A DNA stretch of 64,000 nt from Stenopsyche tienmushanensis. Taxonomy: Eukaryota; Arthropoda; Insecta; Trichoptera; Stenopsychidae. Location of the stretch: the NCBI GenBank assembly GCA_008973525.1, contig WACJ01000311.1, forward strand, positions 1 through 64,000. The letters are read 5' to 3'. The translations under genes and the position numbers were made by a program. Positions 1-12,851 of the stretch are shown here, one piece after another. Below the pieces are notes generated by a model, which saw only the letters and a program-made list of their open reading frames with translations, searched no databases and had not been told where the DNA came from. Each line of letters begins with the position of its first letter. Within the stretch, counting starts at the first letter, position 1.

Positions 1-8
1 ACATCCAA

Positions 9-326
9 TTAAATACAACAATTGGTCAGTCTTTTTGCGTCCATCATTATATCATTGGCAATAATCATATGAAGTTTGAGTACACGTGCGGAAAACAATT
101 TGATCTCAAACAACACTGTCAATGGCATAATTTTTGGAATCATTGCATAAAATTGATTTTTCATGGTATCATTCCAAATACATTCTAATATAGATTCAAA
201 ATCATCAATAGCATCAAAGCCTTGTTCAGTTGTATTGAAATGTAGTTCCGGAAAAGTCCGCTAGATAGAAGCACCGTGCGCTGCAATACCTAAATTGTTG
301 AATACAGCCTCTTCATGCTTACTCAT
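9..326 (-). pseudogene. Broken 105-codon reading frame, unrecognised
   Basis: On the minus strand a frame runs from ATG at 324-326 (MSKHEEAVFNNLGIAAHGAS) to a TAA at 9-11, interrupted by a single TAG at codon 22 (261-263). The remaining 83 codons stay open in strongly AT-rich DNA and read like a real protein (DDFESILECIWNDTM, FYAMIPKIMPLTVL). I do not recognise the family. One stop in an otherwise open frame suggests a decayed gene or retrocopy sitting in the host intron; chance is also possible. Nothing similar is seen elsewhere in the window. Confidence 0.35.
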
Positions 327-3300
327 CTAATCGTAAATTTAAGATAATACATTTAATAAAATAATAAGCAAATTTAATATTTTAAATCCAATTGAATTTA
401 AATTATTTTTTTTATATTAATAACTATACCGGCTAATAACGTATTATACATTCAAATGATCGTAGCGTAATATTAGTGCAAAATCAGATTTAAATTAATA
501 TTTTTATAAGATTATGCATTGATATATTTTAATCATTAATATCAATGTTGATGAATTATTAAGGGTGATGTTGCATCATAAATACAACATGGTTTTCATG
601 CATCGAATCCGGTCCATCTTTACGACTTATAGTGACAAAGAAGCAATAATTTTATGGCCGTATTTATGTGCGTCTAAAATTCAAAGACATTGAATGTATC
701 GAACGAATTAATAGGCTTCACGTTAGATCGAGTCCGTAAAATGAATCAAACGCAACATTGATTTTATGGCCCTCAAACGACACTTATATTTTCTGTCTGC
801 ATGGAGGCGCAAAAGTGTCGGATTGAGCATCGAAATCTCATATCAGATAAAGATCGTCGTCGCATCGGCTATTTATAACGTCGACATTTTGAGCGTCGTT
901 GGTATATTTTAATCGGCTAGGGGTCCGGTTGCCGTAAATCTGCTACCGGTTTTGGCGATCGGTTCGCTTATGTAGATGTTCCGCCAGGGCCGGCAGCCAG
1001 ATTAGCTAAATCAATCTCAATGGGCTAAAATAATTTTATTTATTCACCGACGAAACAATTAATTCCGAATCAGTCGGGCTTTGTTTCAGTTTCAACTGAT
1101 AGCGGCCGGCTTTAGCGCCGAGCGTTTATGCAAATGTACTCAACAATGTGTAAGCGATGATAATACTTCTTTTAACAACGCCTCTATCTGCACATACATT
1201 CACAAACGAGCTTTTAAAAATTCTACGTTTGCAGATTTGAATTGTAAGCACTTTTTTAATCCGCCCAGATCTTCCCAAATGTGTAATTTGTCGAGGGAAA
1301 ACGCTTCGAGCTAAATGCATAATCATATTCCGCTCGCGTTGCAAGGGGGTGTTTTTATTATAATCGCCAATCAATTTTATTCAAAAAAGCTTTTTAAATA
1401 CTTAAATTTGCATCATAAATACATTTACATCGATATTTTAATGAGCATTAACTTTTAAAACGTATTAAAACATCACCACGAAGCTGTATAATTATATTTG
1501 ACGCATGGATGAATTTATATGAAACTTAAAATATTTCATTGAAGATCAGTAATTATCCATACCCAAATAATATTTTTTAAAAAGGACTTAAATGCAATTC
1601 ATTAGATTATGAAAAAAATACATCCAAATCACTATGATTTTGATGTTGTATACGACAAGTCTTTGATATGAATCCATACATTTTTCAATGCGAAATAAAT
1701 TATATAATAATTTAAGCGCAATTTTGACTAAAAAAAAAAATCATTTCAAGCACATTCCGCGTATTAATTATGTTATAAAAATATTTTTCAATTAAGATGT
1801 ATTATTTAATTATTAACACATGTTATATGTGCGTAAGGTATACGCTGTTTTTCAAGGCGTATTATTTAAAAATTAACATGAGTAATTTTATACCGGATAA
1901 GCGGATAGATAATATCGGAGTGAAGGAAGCACTTGTCGTTATGCTGGAGGAAGCCAGGGAAGTTCTACTAAATATGGAAGATTGTTCGAAGATAAGTCGA
2001 CAATCTTAGATCTGGCTATACATTTGATCATCTAGTATTTTTCGCTCGGCTTCGTAATTTTTGTGGTATAACAGCCTTAAAAAATATTACCTCGCGTATG
2101 TTATGAGGTCGTAAAACACAACAGAATATATTACGCTAATTTTCAATGTAAGAGGAGCAATTCGGGGGCGAATCCCGAGGTCGTAATTTCGCGGCAGGCG
2201 AAGCGTTGACGATATGAAATATTCTTAGATCGAATATGTTGATCTTAAGTAAAGGGTGCAATATAAAAATGTTTTCCGCGAGTTTATCCGTTTTGTAAGT
2301 ATCCTCAGGTAGCCTCCCGGAAGGCGGTAACGACCCCCAAAAGTATGATTGTATCGAGAGCGTTCGCACCCTTTTACGGCGCAGTCATACTCGCCTGGAA
2401 GCTTAAAATCCTTGTTTGAATTTGCACCTGGTTTTCAGGTGAAAGCTCTCTCCATAAATTTGTGCCGGAAGCTTTGGGCGCTGGAACATTAGGCGGAGCA
2501 TGTAAAAGCTCCGCTAGTGACCGGAGCTTAACACCTCAGCCGGCCGCACTTAGCGCCGTATCAAATATTCATGCCCGCAAATATCTTTCGACCGCCCACC
2601 ACCCACGAAACCTTCCCGGCTAGCCTGAAGGATGTACATTTTATTCCTGTAAATATTCGGCTTTTTTGTGCGCTTGAAATGCGCAAAACATCGATCTTTC
2701 CGGGCGGAATCCAAAAAAGAGCGGATAAAAATTTATACACTTGATCATATTTTTAATTAAAAATAGTTAAAAAAAAGCAGAAAATATTTTTTTATTTCAT
2801 AAATTTACTCTTTATATTATAATAAATATATCTATTTTATAAATATATTTTGTAGTTCAATGTATCAACGCAAAATATTAGCAATGCCTTAAATTCTTCA
2901 AGCAAAATCAATCGATGCTTATTTTAATAAATGCAAATTAATATGATTTTTAATCAAGTCTTTATAAGAACAATTATTCAACTTAAATATCGAGACTAGT
3001 GCAAATCTATGACCAATGTTGGTGATGATTTTATTTCAATCAAAATAACATTAATATTATACTGTATTTTTAATAAAATTGCAAGATCGAAATTAATACA
3101 ATTTATTAGTAAAGTTTGAGCTTAAAGTTAAAAACATATATATAGAAATATCTTCCGTAAAACACACTTGAATATTTAAGCGAAATTGTAATATGAAAAT
3201 TTAGGAACTTTTCAAAAATATTGCATACTATTATTATAAAAGCTTTCCTTCGTTATCACTACTCATCATCATTAAGCTTAAGGGCAGTATTTTTTATTAT

Positions 3301-6196
3301 ATTATAAGTACTCTAATATTTGGAATATTTATAAACAGCATTTGAGTTTTATGAACTATTTTTTGAATAAAAATTTGATTTGATGATATCATAATAAATG
3401 TCGTTATATGAATTTTTGTATTGAAATTTTGTACCACTTTAATAGAAGGATCTTCATTTAAAAATAATAATGCTGATGGTCCAATAAAATCTAAAACATT
3501 TATAATAATTTCTATACTATTAAGTTTAACAAATATATCGGTTTCTATCTGAATGATCAATATTCTTCAAAAAAAGTGTTTAGCTTCATTGATCATTTTC
3601 TTTTAAATATCTGTACAATTTTAGTAAAAAGGACTATTTGCACATTTTATACAATGTGTATTCATTTTTTGGATCAATTTAAATGTCCATATCACAAAAT
3701 AATACATGAATTTGAAGTTTTTTGGTCTTTATAAATTATACTGCCAGATAAAAAAAATATATAAGACTGCATGATGATCTGTTAAGTCTTTTAAGCATAA
3801 TTGAATAAATAAGTTTGAGGCATTATACAAATGTTTATAAGTCGTTAACCTTTTTTTTAAATTGCCATTTATCTTCTCAAATAAAAGTCATTTTCATCGA
3901 AGATACAAGTGTAAAAAAATCTCGCAAAGCAAAGATAAGATCAATTTTATAGAATTCAGCAATAAATCAATTGCAATGCATGACAATTCTCACTTTGTAT
4001 ACGTTTTTCGCTATAAATAATTGCAACAACTGCATTGATTTTGAATCTGTTTACGATTCAAGAGTCTTAAAGCACCGAAATGATTGTTTGCGGCCATCAT
4101 AAATTAAATGTTTGTTACACCGAGCCATGGGAAAATATTACCCCATGGTAAGATTAAACTTGTATAATTTAATACGGTCATAAATATTCTACGCATTTCG
4201 TGGCAGATTTGACGACTCGAAATCCACCAGGTGAAATTAATGATGATGAAATGTAGTGAAAAATGTGATACGTGAGGTAATTTTCCACCAAATTAAATTA
4301 CTTAAACGTGCTGACATTTGCATGGCCATCTGTTCAAATTACTCTACCCCAAAAGGAGTTACAAATCATCCTTCTGCTTTGCTTGCCTATTTTCTTTGGG
4401 CGTAAATCTCCGAGGAACTCGAGGGGTAATTGCGATTTTTCTATTATTTATTGCCTGGCGAACTCGTATATGGCCGACTATCAAAGCGTCATTCGTTCCC
4501 AATGAGCTTTCCACGAGAGATACCTTAAAAATCCCTTCAATATAGCTTTTGTGAAATTTTCATTTAATTTAAAACAGTAAAAGATATGATGAAAAAAATC
4601 AAATTCAAAGATCGTTTTTAAGCGCCTTTTTGAATATTTTTCATTGCCACACAATTCGCTTTCGACTCCATGTGCTGAATTGAAATAAAACTTATTTAAG
4701 ATATAGTTTCCAGACACGTTTGGACATTTTTTGAGAAAAATAAATCCGACACCGATATGACAAATAGATATTTCTTTCGCAAAGGTAATGGTTCAACTAT
4801 CAGATATTCCATATGATTCACCGTCTACCGCCGGCACGCAAACTTTTGTGGGTTTGTATCCCTTTTTTTACATTTTTAGCCATGGACGTAGCCCTTAAAT
4901 TGACGAGAAAAAATTAAGTTTATAAAAAATGATATGAATATTCAATAGCATCATCAAAGGCATTAGATATTCAATGAAATTTAATATTTTGATACGAACA
5001 ATGCCCAAATTTATTTTATTAAGTCGATTTAATTGCTAATTTATTCGTGAACTATTAAGTTATAAAATTTAAATATAACGCATAAAATTAATTATCGTAG
5101 TCATAATATTAATGTGGGCTTAATTTTTGGGTTCCCAGTAAAAAAAAACAGGTTGTGGAAAATATATGAAAATATTACAAATATGCACATCAATAGTCTT
5201 GAACCAAGATTATCCTGATTATAAAAAAGTAAATACTGAAGTAACATATAAAATCGTTCATGTGTATCTATAAATGATTGGATTTGCCTCAAAAATTATA
5301 ATGTAAATTTAAGACAGTGATAGTTTTGTACATTTCTCTAAAAAAAAGTATTCAAATTGTACATTTAAATATGACTGTATTGTTCATTATCTTCCTACTA
5401 ATTTGTAAATAAATCTAAAATAGTACACACTGAGACGATTAATTAAGTACGGAATGATCATCTATGAGTGATTTAAATTTATCAATTATCCATAAATTCT
5501 CTTCTATCTAAAATTCCTACTCATCTAATGGATATATTTACCTTAAAATACCTTAAAAATAATGATGTTAAAATTATAGACTAATAGTATATTAATGTCG
5601 AACCGTTTAAAATAATACAAAGTGTTCCTTCAATGGATCATAATTATAACCTGGTATTAGCATCCTTGAAATTCTTAACATTGTAAAAGAGCTTTCGTAT
5701 TGTTTTATATTGCATTGTTCTAAAATAAACGGTTTTCGACATTATCAAAAGCTTATGTATGAAATGAAATTGCTTGTAATTTAGGTTATTATTTTATAAT
5801 GTAATAGTTTTGTGGAAGATGTTTGGTTTATGAAATACACCCCTCATCGTTGGTTTCACGAATGTCAGTAGATTGGCAGAAGCTATTTTTAAGCTGACAA
5901 TTTTTGTCTGGATCTCATCAAAGCTAAAGTATTTCTGATGGGGGGAAAATGTTCACATAAAAATTTGATTGGATGATTTCGAAAAAAATCCAAACGGATA
6001 AACACAAAGACTCCAAACATTCGAATATATTTTTAGATGCATTTTATGTCGGGCTACAATCAAGAATGGCACCACGCGCATACTTTGAATTAATTTCTAA
6101 GCCCATAATAAAATAATATATTCTTCGAGTGGAATATTAAATTAATAGCTTGTAAATCATAAACTAATGTCGTTAAATTTTATGTGTTTTTTATAG
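327..6196. other. 5' intron (or upstream region) of the T-box gene
   Basis: Mostly AT-rich non-coding DNA. There is no exon with the N-terminal motif expected of Tbx20 proteins, so the first exon is probably before the window. A GC-richer island lies at about 2385-2660 and contains a CACCTG/CAGGTG inverted pair (2425-2441, two E-boxes) and a perfect 7-bp hairpin GCGGAGC/GCTCCGC (2493-2514). The open frames here (for example 1797-2009 and 3297-3560 on the minus strand) have no recognisable motif. Otherwise nothing identifiable. Confidence 0.6.
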
Positions 6197-6488
6197 AAAA
6201 ATTTGGAGAGACGACATCCTGTTCGGTGGCTAGCGGGTCACCGTCGCCACCTATAACAGTGACAGGATCAGAGGAGGGCAGGGAATCTCCTGTGGACGTG
6301 TCCTCGACGTCGGAAGCTGGAGGCTCCAGAGCCGCTGGTTCACCACCTGCGGTGCCACGTGATCCTCGACTCCTCGAGAGGTGCAACTGCGAAGAGTTGA
6401 GGCACGTGCACTGCCACCTAGAAACTAAGGACCTTTGGGATAAATTCAATGAGCTCGGCACGGAGATGATCATTACGAAAACTGGAAG
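6197..6488 (+). CDS. mid: midline/H15 (Tbx20-class) T-box gene, first visible coding exon
   Basis: This exon encodes the end of the N-terminal region and the start of the T-box. The acceptor is a pyrimidine-rich tract ending in AG at 6195-6196, and the reading frame enters at codon position 2, so an earlier exon supplies the first base of that codon and the start Met. The first 60 or so residues are Ser/Gly/Pro-rich low complexity. Then comes a CNCEELRHV block followed by CHLETKDLWDKFNELGTEM and IITKTGR, the T-box entry signature of the Tbx20/midline/H15 subfamily. The donor AG|GTCAGA ends the exon at 6488 in phase 2, splitting the Arg codon completed at 36262. Midline proteins are nuclear T-box factors that pattern heart, epidermis and neurons in Drosophila. 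Only one member of the mid/H15 pair is seen, so mid versus H15 is not resolved; the family call is secure. Confidence 0.93.
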
Positions 6489-9400
6489 GTCAGATATCCT
6501 CATTAACTATAATCAATTTTCAATGTCAATGTTCCCAGTCAATTTTGACACTCATAAGGGCCGATCGATCAATCAGAGCAATTGTGGCAAACGATCAATT
6601 CTCTCAAGTCGACGCCATTTTATTAACGCGGCGACGATAGATAATAGATTGCCCAAAGCCAATTTCATACAAAACGAACTACAATGCAGCGCATGCATAG
6701 TATTTAAAGCGATAATGGACTGTAGAAACCATGATTATGGAAAAAATTAGAATGTTTTACTGCTATTAACGGTACTGCCGGGCATAGAGGCGTCAAGATG
6801 AAGAATTATAATTTTTTCAACGCGTCCGTCAAACGCAATAAAATAGCTTTTTATGATTATTGCATATTACTTTTTCTTAGATAAAAGCACGAATGACCTG
6901 TTTTATTACGCCTTTATGCGCCCAAAATGCATTATGTAGATTTCGAGTCCAGAAATGAGCGCGAAGTTGCTATAAAAAGTCTCAGTATTGGGCGTCCGAA
7001 GCTTTTGCAAAAAGCTTCGAATCAGCATTAAGCACAATCGTTTGTTGCAAAATATCCGATGCTATTTTGTAGCATTTTTCCGAATCGTAAAATCAACCCC
7101 TAGCCGACGCAGCAAAAGTGCTTCAGCTGCTGTAATATTAATTGACATTCACATATACGATTCAATGGTCAATTTCAAAGGATATTCTTATATGAATCAT
7201 TTTATTTTTTTACATAATAGTACAAATAAAATGATCGTATCTACAAGTCGAAAATAAATTTGATTCAAAGGACAACCATAGCGTCTTATATGATAATTGC
7301 CATTCTTTGAAATATTTATTACATAAATTGCACATCTAAAATACCATTTACAAAATATTTCCATTTTAATAAGATTAAAAACAGATTTCTAAAGATAAAT
7401 CCATATAAAAATATGGCGAACTTCACATATTTATGTCTGTCATATTTATACATTCAATATGAAGCTCATATTGAAAGATATGTATTTTTAGCTACTATGT
7501 AATGCTTTACATTTAAAATAATGTTATCATTTTACGTCCATTATAATGCAATTTTGTCCATTTTATTTCAATTTGAGAATCTTTTTACGACGTAATGTTC
7601 TATATTTTTTAATAATATTCTTGACAATAATTTTGAGAGATTTTATGATTAAATATAAATTGTTATATGTGTCCGGTCCATGTGTCCGGTTTTTACTTTG
7701 TGCAAGTGTATTCAATCGAACGATTTTGTATATTCATATATCAGTATATTCATTTTTAGTAATATTATATACCATATATGCCAATTATAATTTATACAAT
7801 CGATTGAATAGGAAATATATGGAATGAAAGGTTGTGTTGTATTGTAAATTGTCAATTGTTTAAAGTAACGGACAATCTATTAGTATTATCTAGCATAAAT
7901 AATTACAAAGTATACAACTTTGTTACATTGACTTTAATATGGAGGAAACATTGTAAGATTCGAACGCTTAATATTTATTTCAATTATTAGCACACTTAAT
8001 GTGGAGACGTTCCTTTTGCGCTACAAATGGATTTTCGAAGAAGACGGACTCACTGAAAGACAACTCGCTCGTAAATTTTACATTACGTCTATTCGAATTC
8101 TGAGAAAATGCGTTAATTTTCGGTAGTAAAAATTTATTCCGCAGCACAATTGCAGAATGCATTTATACTTTAGGATTAAATAAATCATGCAAGAAGCTGC
8201 GAGGCGCGGTTGTAAATCTCTGCACGCTACCGGCGACCACTCGGCATCTCATTATCTCCGACAAAACGGCGCGTCAATCGATAACAATTGGCAATCAATC
8301 AGTCAGGTGGGGCCATTGTTTGGGCCGTGGTCGGGGGAGGGCCCACTGTCACGTCGGCTTCCAAGCGCTACATTGTCGACCATATCCCGGCCATGGTCAT
8401 CTTTGTGAGGCGAAACTCGTATGTCTTTGGCTCGTTTCTTATAGAAGCGAAATCGAATCCGGCGGCTGTCACTCCTGTCTCGATGCCATTGTATCTTAAA
8501 AAACTTAATTTACTTCATAATATTGTGAAGAAGGAGAAGAGTTCGATAAATTATATCCTTCGAAGAATTCGATCATATAAATTTTACCATTTTAACGACC
8601 CCCCAAAGCACTGCTGAAGGCTTCTAACATAAGAGCGAAAAGTTCTTAATCGATGATAAATGTACTCAAAGAACGTCATTTAAGCGCATTTTTCTCAAAT
8701 TCAACTACCAATTATATTCGGTAAGACAGATTAAACAATTTACAGTTAACACGATTAGGATCAAAATTAATATAATCACGATTTTTATCATCTAACAGGG
8801 GGGAGTCCCCAGTCACGGACGATTCGATGCGCCCACGGGCGATGGTAGCGTACAGAATTGACCGTCGTTTTGCAATATAAATCAGAGTTATCTTTTTTAT
8901 GAAACGTTTTACAGTGCGTATTTATCATAGATTACGAAACGTCTCACGATGACACAGATTTAAGCAGACAATTGTGTCAAATTGACTAACAAGGATGGGA
9001 GATCCGAATCCGGGCAAGCCGTCGATCGATCCAGCATCACAAACGCGACCAATTTGCTGAATTGTGATTAAATTTATTATTGCATAGTTTGAGGAATGCT
9101 GCAGACCTATAAGTTTCGAGTGCTGTCAAATGTTAAAACGTGGAAACTTCCGAAACGTTGGACATGACATTTATGCTGGATTCATGATTTGTATGTTTGC
9201 CACATATTGCTATGATTTATGAAAAATTTAAATTTACATATTTTCACCCGCATTCTGTCGCTCGATGTCTTCCAAAGCGTTTGCCCTAAAATAAAAGGAT
9301 TCGCAAATATAATATGTCCATATGCGAACATGTCGTCTATTCTGTCAATATTTACATTTTAATATTTTAGTATTATTAAATGTATCCGATTGTAAAACAG

Positions 9401-12400
9401 TTGCATCCAGCGCGTTATAACAATGGTGGTGTATTATGGTGTACACAAAACAATCTGCGGCCAGAAGAGACAACAAGGGTGCGAGTCGCCCTTGTTTGTT
9501 CAAGGGCCGCCCCATCAATTTTAGGGCTTCCCCAACAGAGAGGCATTTTATTATGATAATCTTCTCGTTTAAAATGCCTTAATGCCCGTTGCGTCATTTA
9601 TTTTCGGGAGGCGACAGATAATGTCATAACGCCCGCCATCCAGATATTTGGACAAATTAGACACAGCTTAGCGATAATCCCCTTTGTATTGAATCTGCAG
9701 TCTTTCCTCGTATTTACAATATACAGAGTGTTCAATAATTCGTGCGTAAAAACAGATTTTTTAATTCATAATTATTGTTAAAAAAAAATCATTTTGTGTT
9801 GATTTAATTTCAGCACAAGACGTAAGGGCACTTAATTGAAAATGTTTGAGAATCTATGAATAAAGTGAGGTCTTAGAGCTAAAGTAGGGCTGCCTCCCAC
9901 TCTAGCACCCATTAACTCCGCCGCCATGCTAATGTTCTGAAAGCAGCTTACGACGTACCAACTTGGCCACGACTCATGTGCTATATTGTTTGTTTACATG
10001 TCGTCGTTGTGCCCTGTGCCAAATAGTGCTTCTCAAACTGCAATTTTAAAGCAAAATCATGTGTATCGCATACATTAGAAAAGTCAGCTATTTTTATACA
10101 AAATTTGAGAATATTTCATCTAAAGACAATCGTTCCAAAGTCGGAAGATGTTACCTAACAAATCTTATATTTTTATCTATTATGCGTTTTTATCTATTAG
10201 ATGCAGGCGATCTCCATATGAAGCTTTTTAAGGGGCAGGATTTTGTTACGATATATTTTCCCATTTGCTTTCCACATATGATTAAATTAGGATAGGATTA
10301 TTTGAATAGGTTGCAAATTCAGTTACATCTATGAAGCCTTGTACGACTTTAATAATCACCTCAGTGTTTGTTTCTTCAAATTAAGGAACTCAGGGTAAAT
10401 CTAGATCGAGATATAATCAGAGTCTAAGATCTAATCTACTGTACCAATAAAATTATAGAATTTTTCCCACATCGATGAGAAATTTTACCAGGAAAAAATT
10501 AGATAGCTTTTTAATAACAAGGATGATCGAATTATATGAATAAAATAATCATCATTTGTTAAGATGATTTTATGCTTAAATCTGCATTTTAATGCAAACG
10601 TTGATCATTCAGGAAGCATCTTAAAATTCAGGAATTGATTATCGTTAACAAGTTCTCCTATAAAACCTATTGATGACTAAATTAAGATATTATTTATACT
10701 TATGATGAATTTTTCCGATTCCGGAGAAGAAAGCCTAATATTATGATAAATATTATCAAATGATTATTAATATTCTATTAATATTAATTTAATTATTACG
10801 ATACATGTTTTGTCGTTAAAAAATCATAATCTCTTTGATATAGGATCTTCCATTTGAAAATTTTTCGACAGTCCAAATTTGAACCAAAGTTTTTAAAACA
10901 GAAATCAATGTCAATACTGATTAATATATTAAATTCTCTAATGAATTGTTACAGTTTAAAAAGCGTACCATTTGGTAAGCTGTGGTATCTTTCCGCCACT
11001 CCACCTCATTTTCACAAAGCGGCAAGTGAATTATGACTTCTTGGAGATGCAGGAGCCGAACAGAAACAGGGATCTTGTCTTTCGCAAAGATGAATAGTCT
11101 TTATAAACAATGTCATTAATTATTTTGCACTATATTCGTTAAAATTGGGGACAACACACTTCCAGACTAATCGTTTATTTAGCTGCGCGAGCATCGCGTA
11201 GTATGAATTTTGAACGGTTTTCCCCGGATATTTGAGATGATATCGTTTAGTTAATTGTGGTCTCTAATTGATTACGGTCGGTGAAGATTGCCGAACGAGT
11301 GGGATAATTTTAAGCTCGTTTATCCATCGAATTGCGTGACTCGAAAGCAAAAGTCATAAAGATTTGTCGCATTTGCAACAGTTGCGCATTAATTTGAGAA
11401 GGCTAATTGCCTAATAAGCCTAATTAGACAATTTCTACGTACAAATATGAGAATGAAAGAAATCTCATGATGGAAGTCATCCTCGAGAAATATTGTAATA
11501 AATAATTCACTTAATTCGCCAGAGACATGCAACCATGTTAAGTGGCGTGATTGAAATTGCGCGATTGCGACTCGATTTACGATCGTGTTTTTTAGCGGCG
11601 AGATTAGATGAGAAAACCGCGAAGAATATAATGTCTTAATTGCTCGAAAATTATTTATTGCCGACGAAGACGAATCGTAACGATAATATAATTTTATTGT
11701 TTAAAAATCGATTTGTGAAACGGTTTGAGAATCGCCCATTGAGTGCGCTCAGATCTCGCTGCGATATTAAATGTTGTCGTTGTCATCGTGACTTTGCTTC
11801 TTAATCATTGCGTATAGGATCATGTTAACGTTCTTAGAGTATTTAATGATGTAAAATACTGTAACACCTCTCTAAAGCGATCGTAAATAAATTAGATCAA
11901 TTCAAGGCGATTTGAGGCTTTGGGCGTTTGTAATATCAAACACCCTCATTGATCAAAGACATGCTTAATAATTCCTCATGTTTCTGTTTGAATAGATCAA
12001 AATGATGGTTTTAATTTTAAACTATTAATATATCCATTTCATACCAAATAAATGAAATTCAAGTCAAATAAAAAACAATTCACTAAGCTTATGACACTTG
12101 TCTTTTTTCCTTCAACGTTTCATCATTAGATCCTTAAAATGTAAAACTTCATTGATAATTAGAATAAAGTACCAGGACCGTAACCAGGGGGTGGCAAGCA
12201 GGCGGCTTGAGGCGTGAAATGCAGAATATTGACCCAGTCGCGGGTTGCACATGGTTTTTATTTTACTTAACATCCGATCAGTTTTCTTCGGACAGATTCG
12301 TTTTGTAATGAGAGTTCGTAATCGTTCTGTAGATATATTCAGGGAATGGCATCCAATTTCGAGGTGCTCATACGTAATATCAGCGGTCCGAAAAGCGGAC

Positions 12401-12780
12401 CGGATGAGCACACAGACCTTGTGGCCACTCCGTCTTCTTTTAATTACAACCGCCATCTATACGTTAGGTCGGGTACTTTTGGGACTATCTTCCAATGGAA
12501 TTTAGATTCATACATTTTCAAAAAACAACGATCTGTACGATTATGATTAAATAAGTTTGGCCAAATATAAAAAAATATGGAGAAAATTTACAGACAATAG
12601 CCAAGCCATACAAAAATATTAATGCCGATTTACACAAAATATGCCAAATTTTGGCGAATTAAAATGAAATATATTGTAAAAAAATTAAATTATACTTAGA
12701 TTACTTTAGAGGTGGATTTTTAAACAGCACATTAAGAAATTACCTCACATCTGGAAGACGTTTTTCTCTTGCGTATAATA
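6489..12780. other. Large intron, 5' part
   Basis: Non-coding sequence at the start of the 29.8 kb intron (whole intron GT at 6489, AG at 36260-36261). GC-richer islands lie at about 8187-8460, 8790-8860, 9420-9640 and 11160-11780; these are candidate regulatory DNA. A family A repeat copy lies at 10205-10460. At 12364-12410 an imperfect two-step hairpin has outer arms GTGCTCAT/ATGAGCAC and inner arms CGGTCCG/CGGACCG. A possible transposon end (ATACAGAGTGTTCAATAATT) sits near 9721. No supported gene. Confidence 0.6.
10205..10460 (+). repeat. Interspersed repeat family A, copy 1
   Basis: This copy shows the family pattern: GCGATCTCCATATGAAG, then CATTTGCTTTCCACATATG, then TTAGGATAGGATTATTTGAA, a TCAGTGTTTGTTTCTTCAAA block and a final TCTAAGATCTAATCTACTGT. 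The same ordered blocks recur at 42022-42262 and 52974-53392, and inverted at 17520-17720, 28420-28560 and 50300-50400. There is no coding potential and I cannot assign it to a named class. Confidence 0.7.
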
Positions 12781-12851
12781 CAACACTCAATAAGTTCGTA
12801 GGATGAAAATCTTTCGAAAATTTATTAAAAATTGTTTATCGAGTGATGTGT
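12781..12851. mobile_element. 71-bp mariner-type MITE
   Basis: TA-flanked short element with inverted ends: CAACACTCAATAAGTTCGTA at the left and TTTATCGAGTGATGTGT at the right. The ends match those of the longer mariner remnants at 22204 and 52503. Only about 30 bases separate the two ends, so it is a minimal non-autonomous derivative. Confidence 0.7.

Noticed and set aside
1797..2009. 70-codon + strand frame as a possible first exon of the T-box gene
   Set aside because: No Tbx20-type N-terminal motif, no suitable donor in the right phase noted, and AT-rich codons; likely chance.
6489..6750. Extension of the first visible exon frame to 6750
   Set aside because: The T-box motif breaks at the donor AG|GTCAGA at 6488 and resumes perfectly at 36262, so the remainder is intron read-through.
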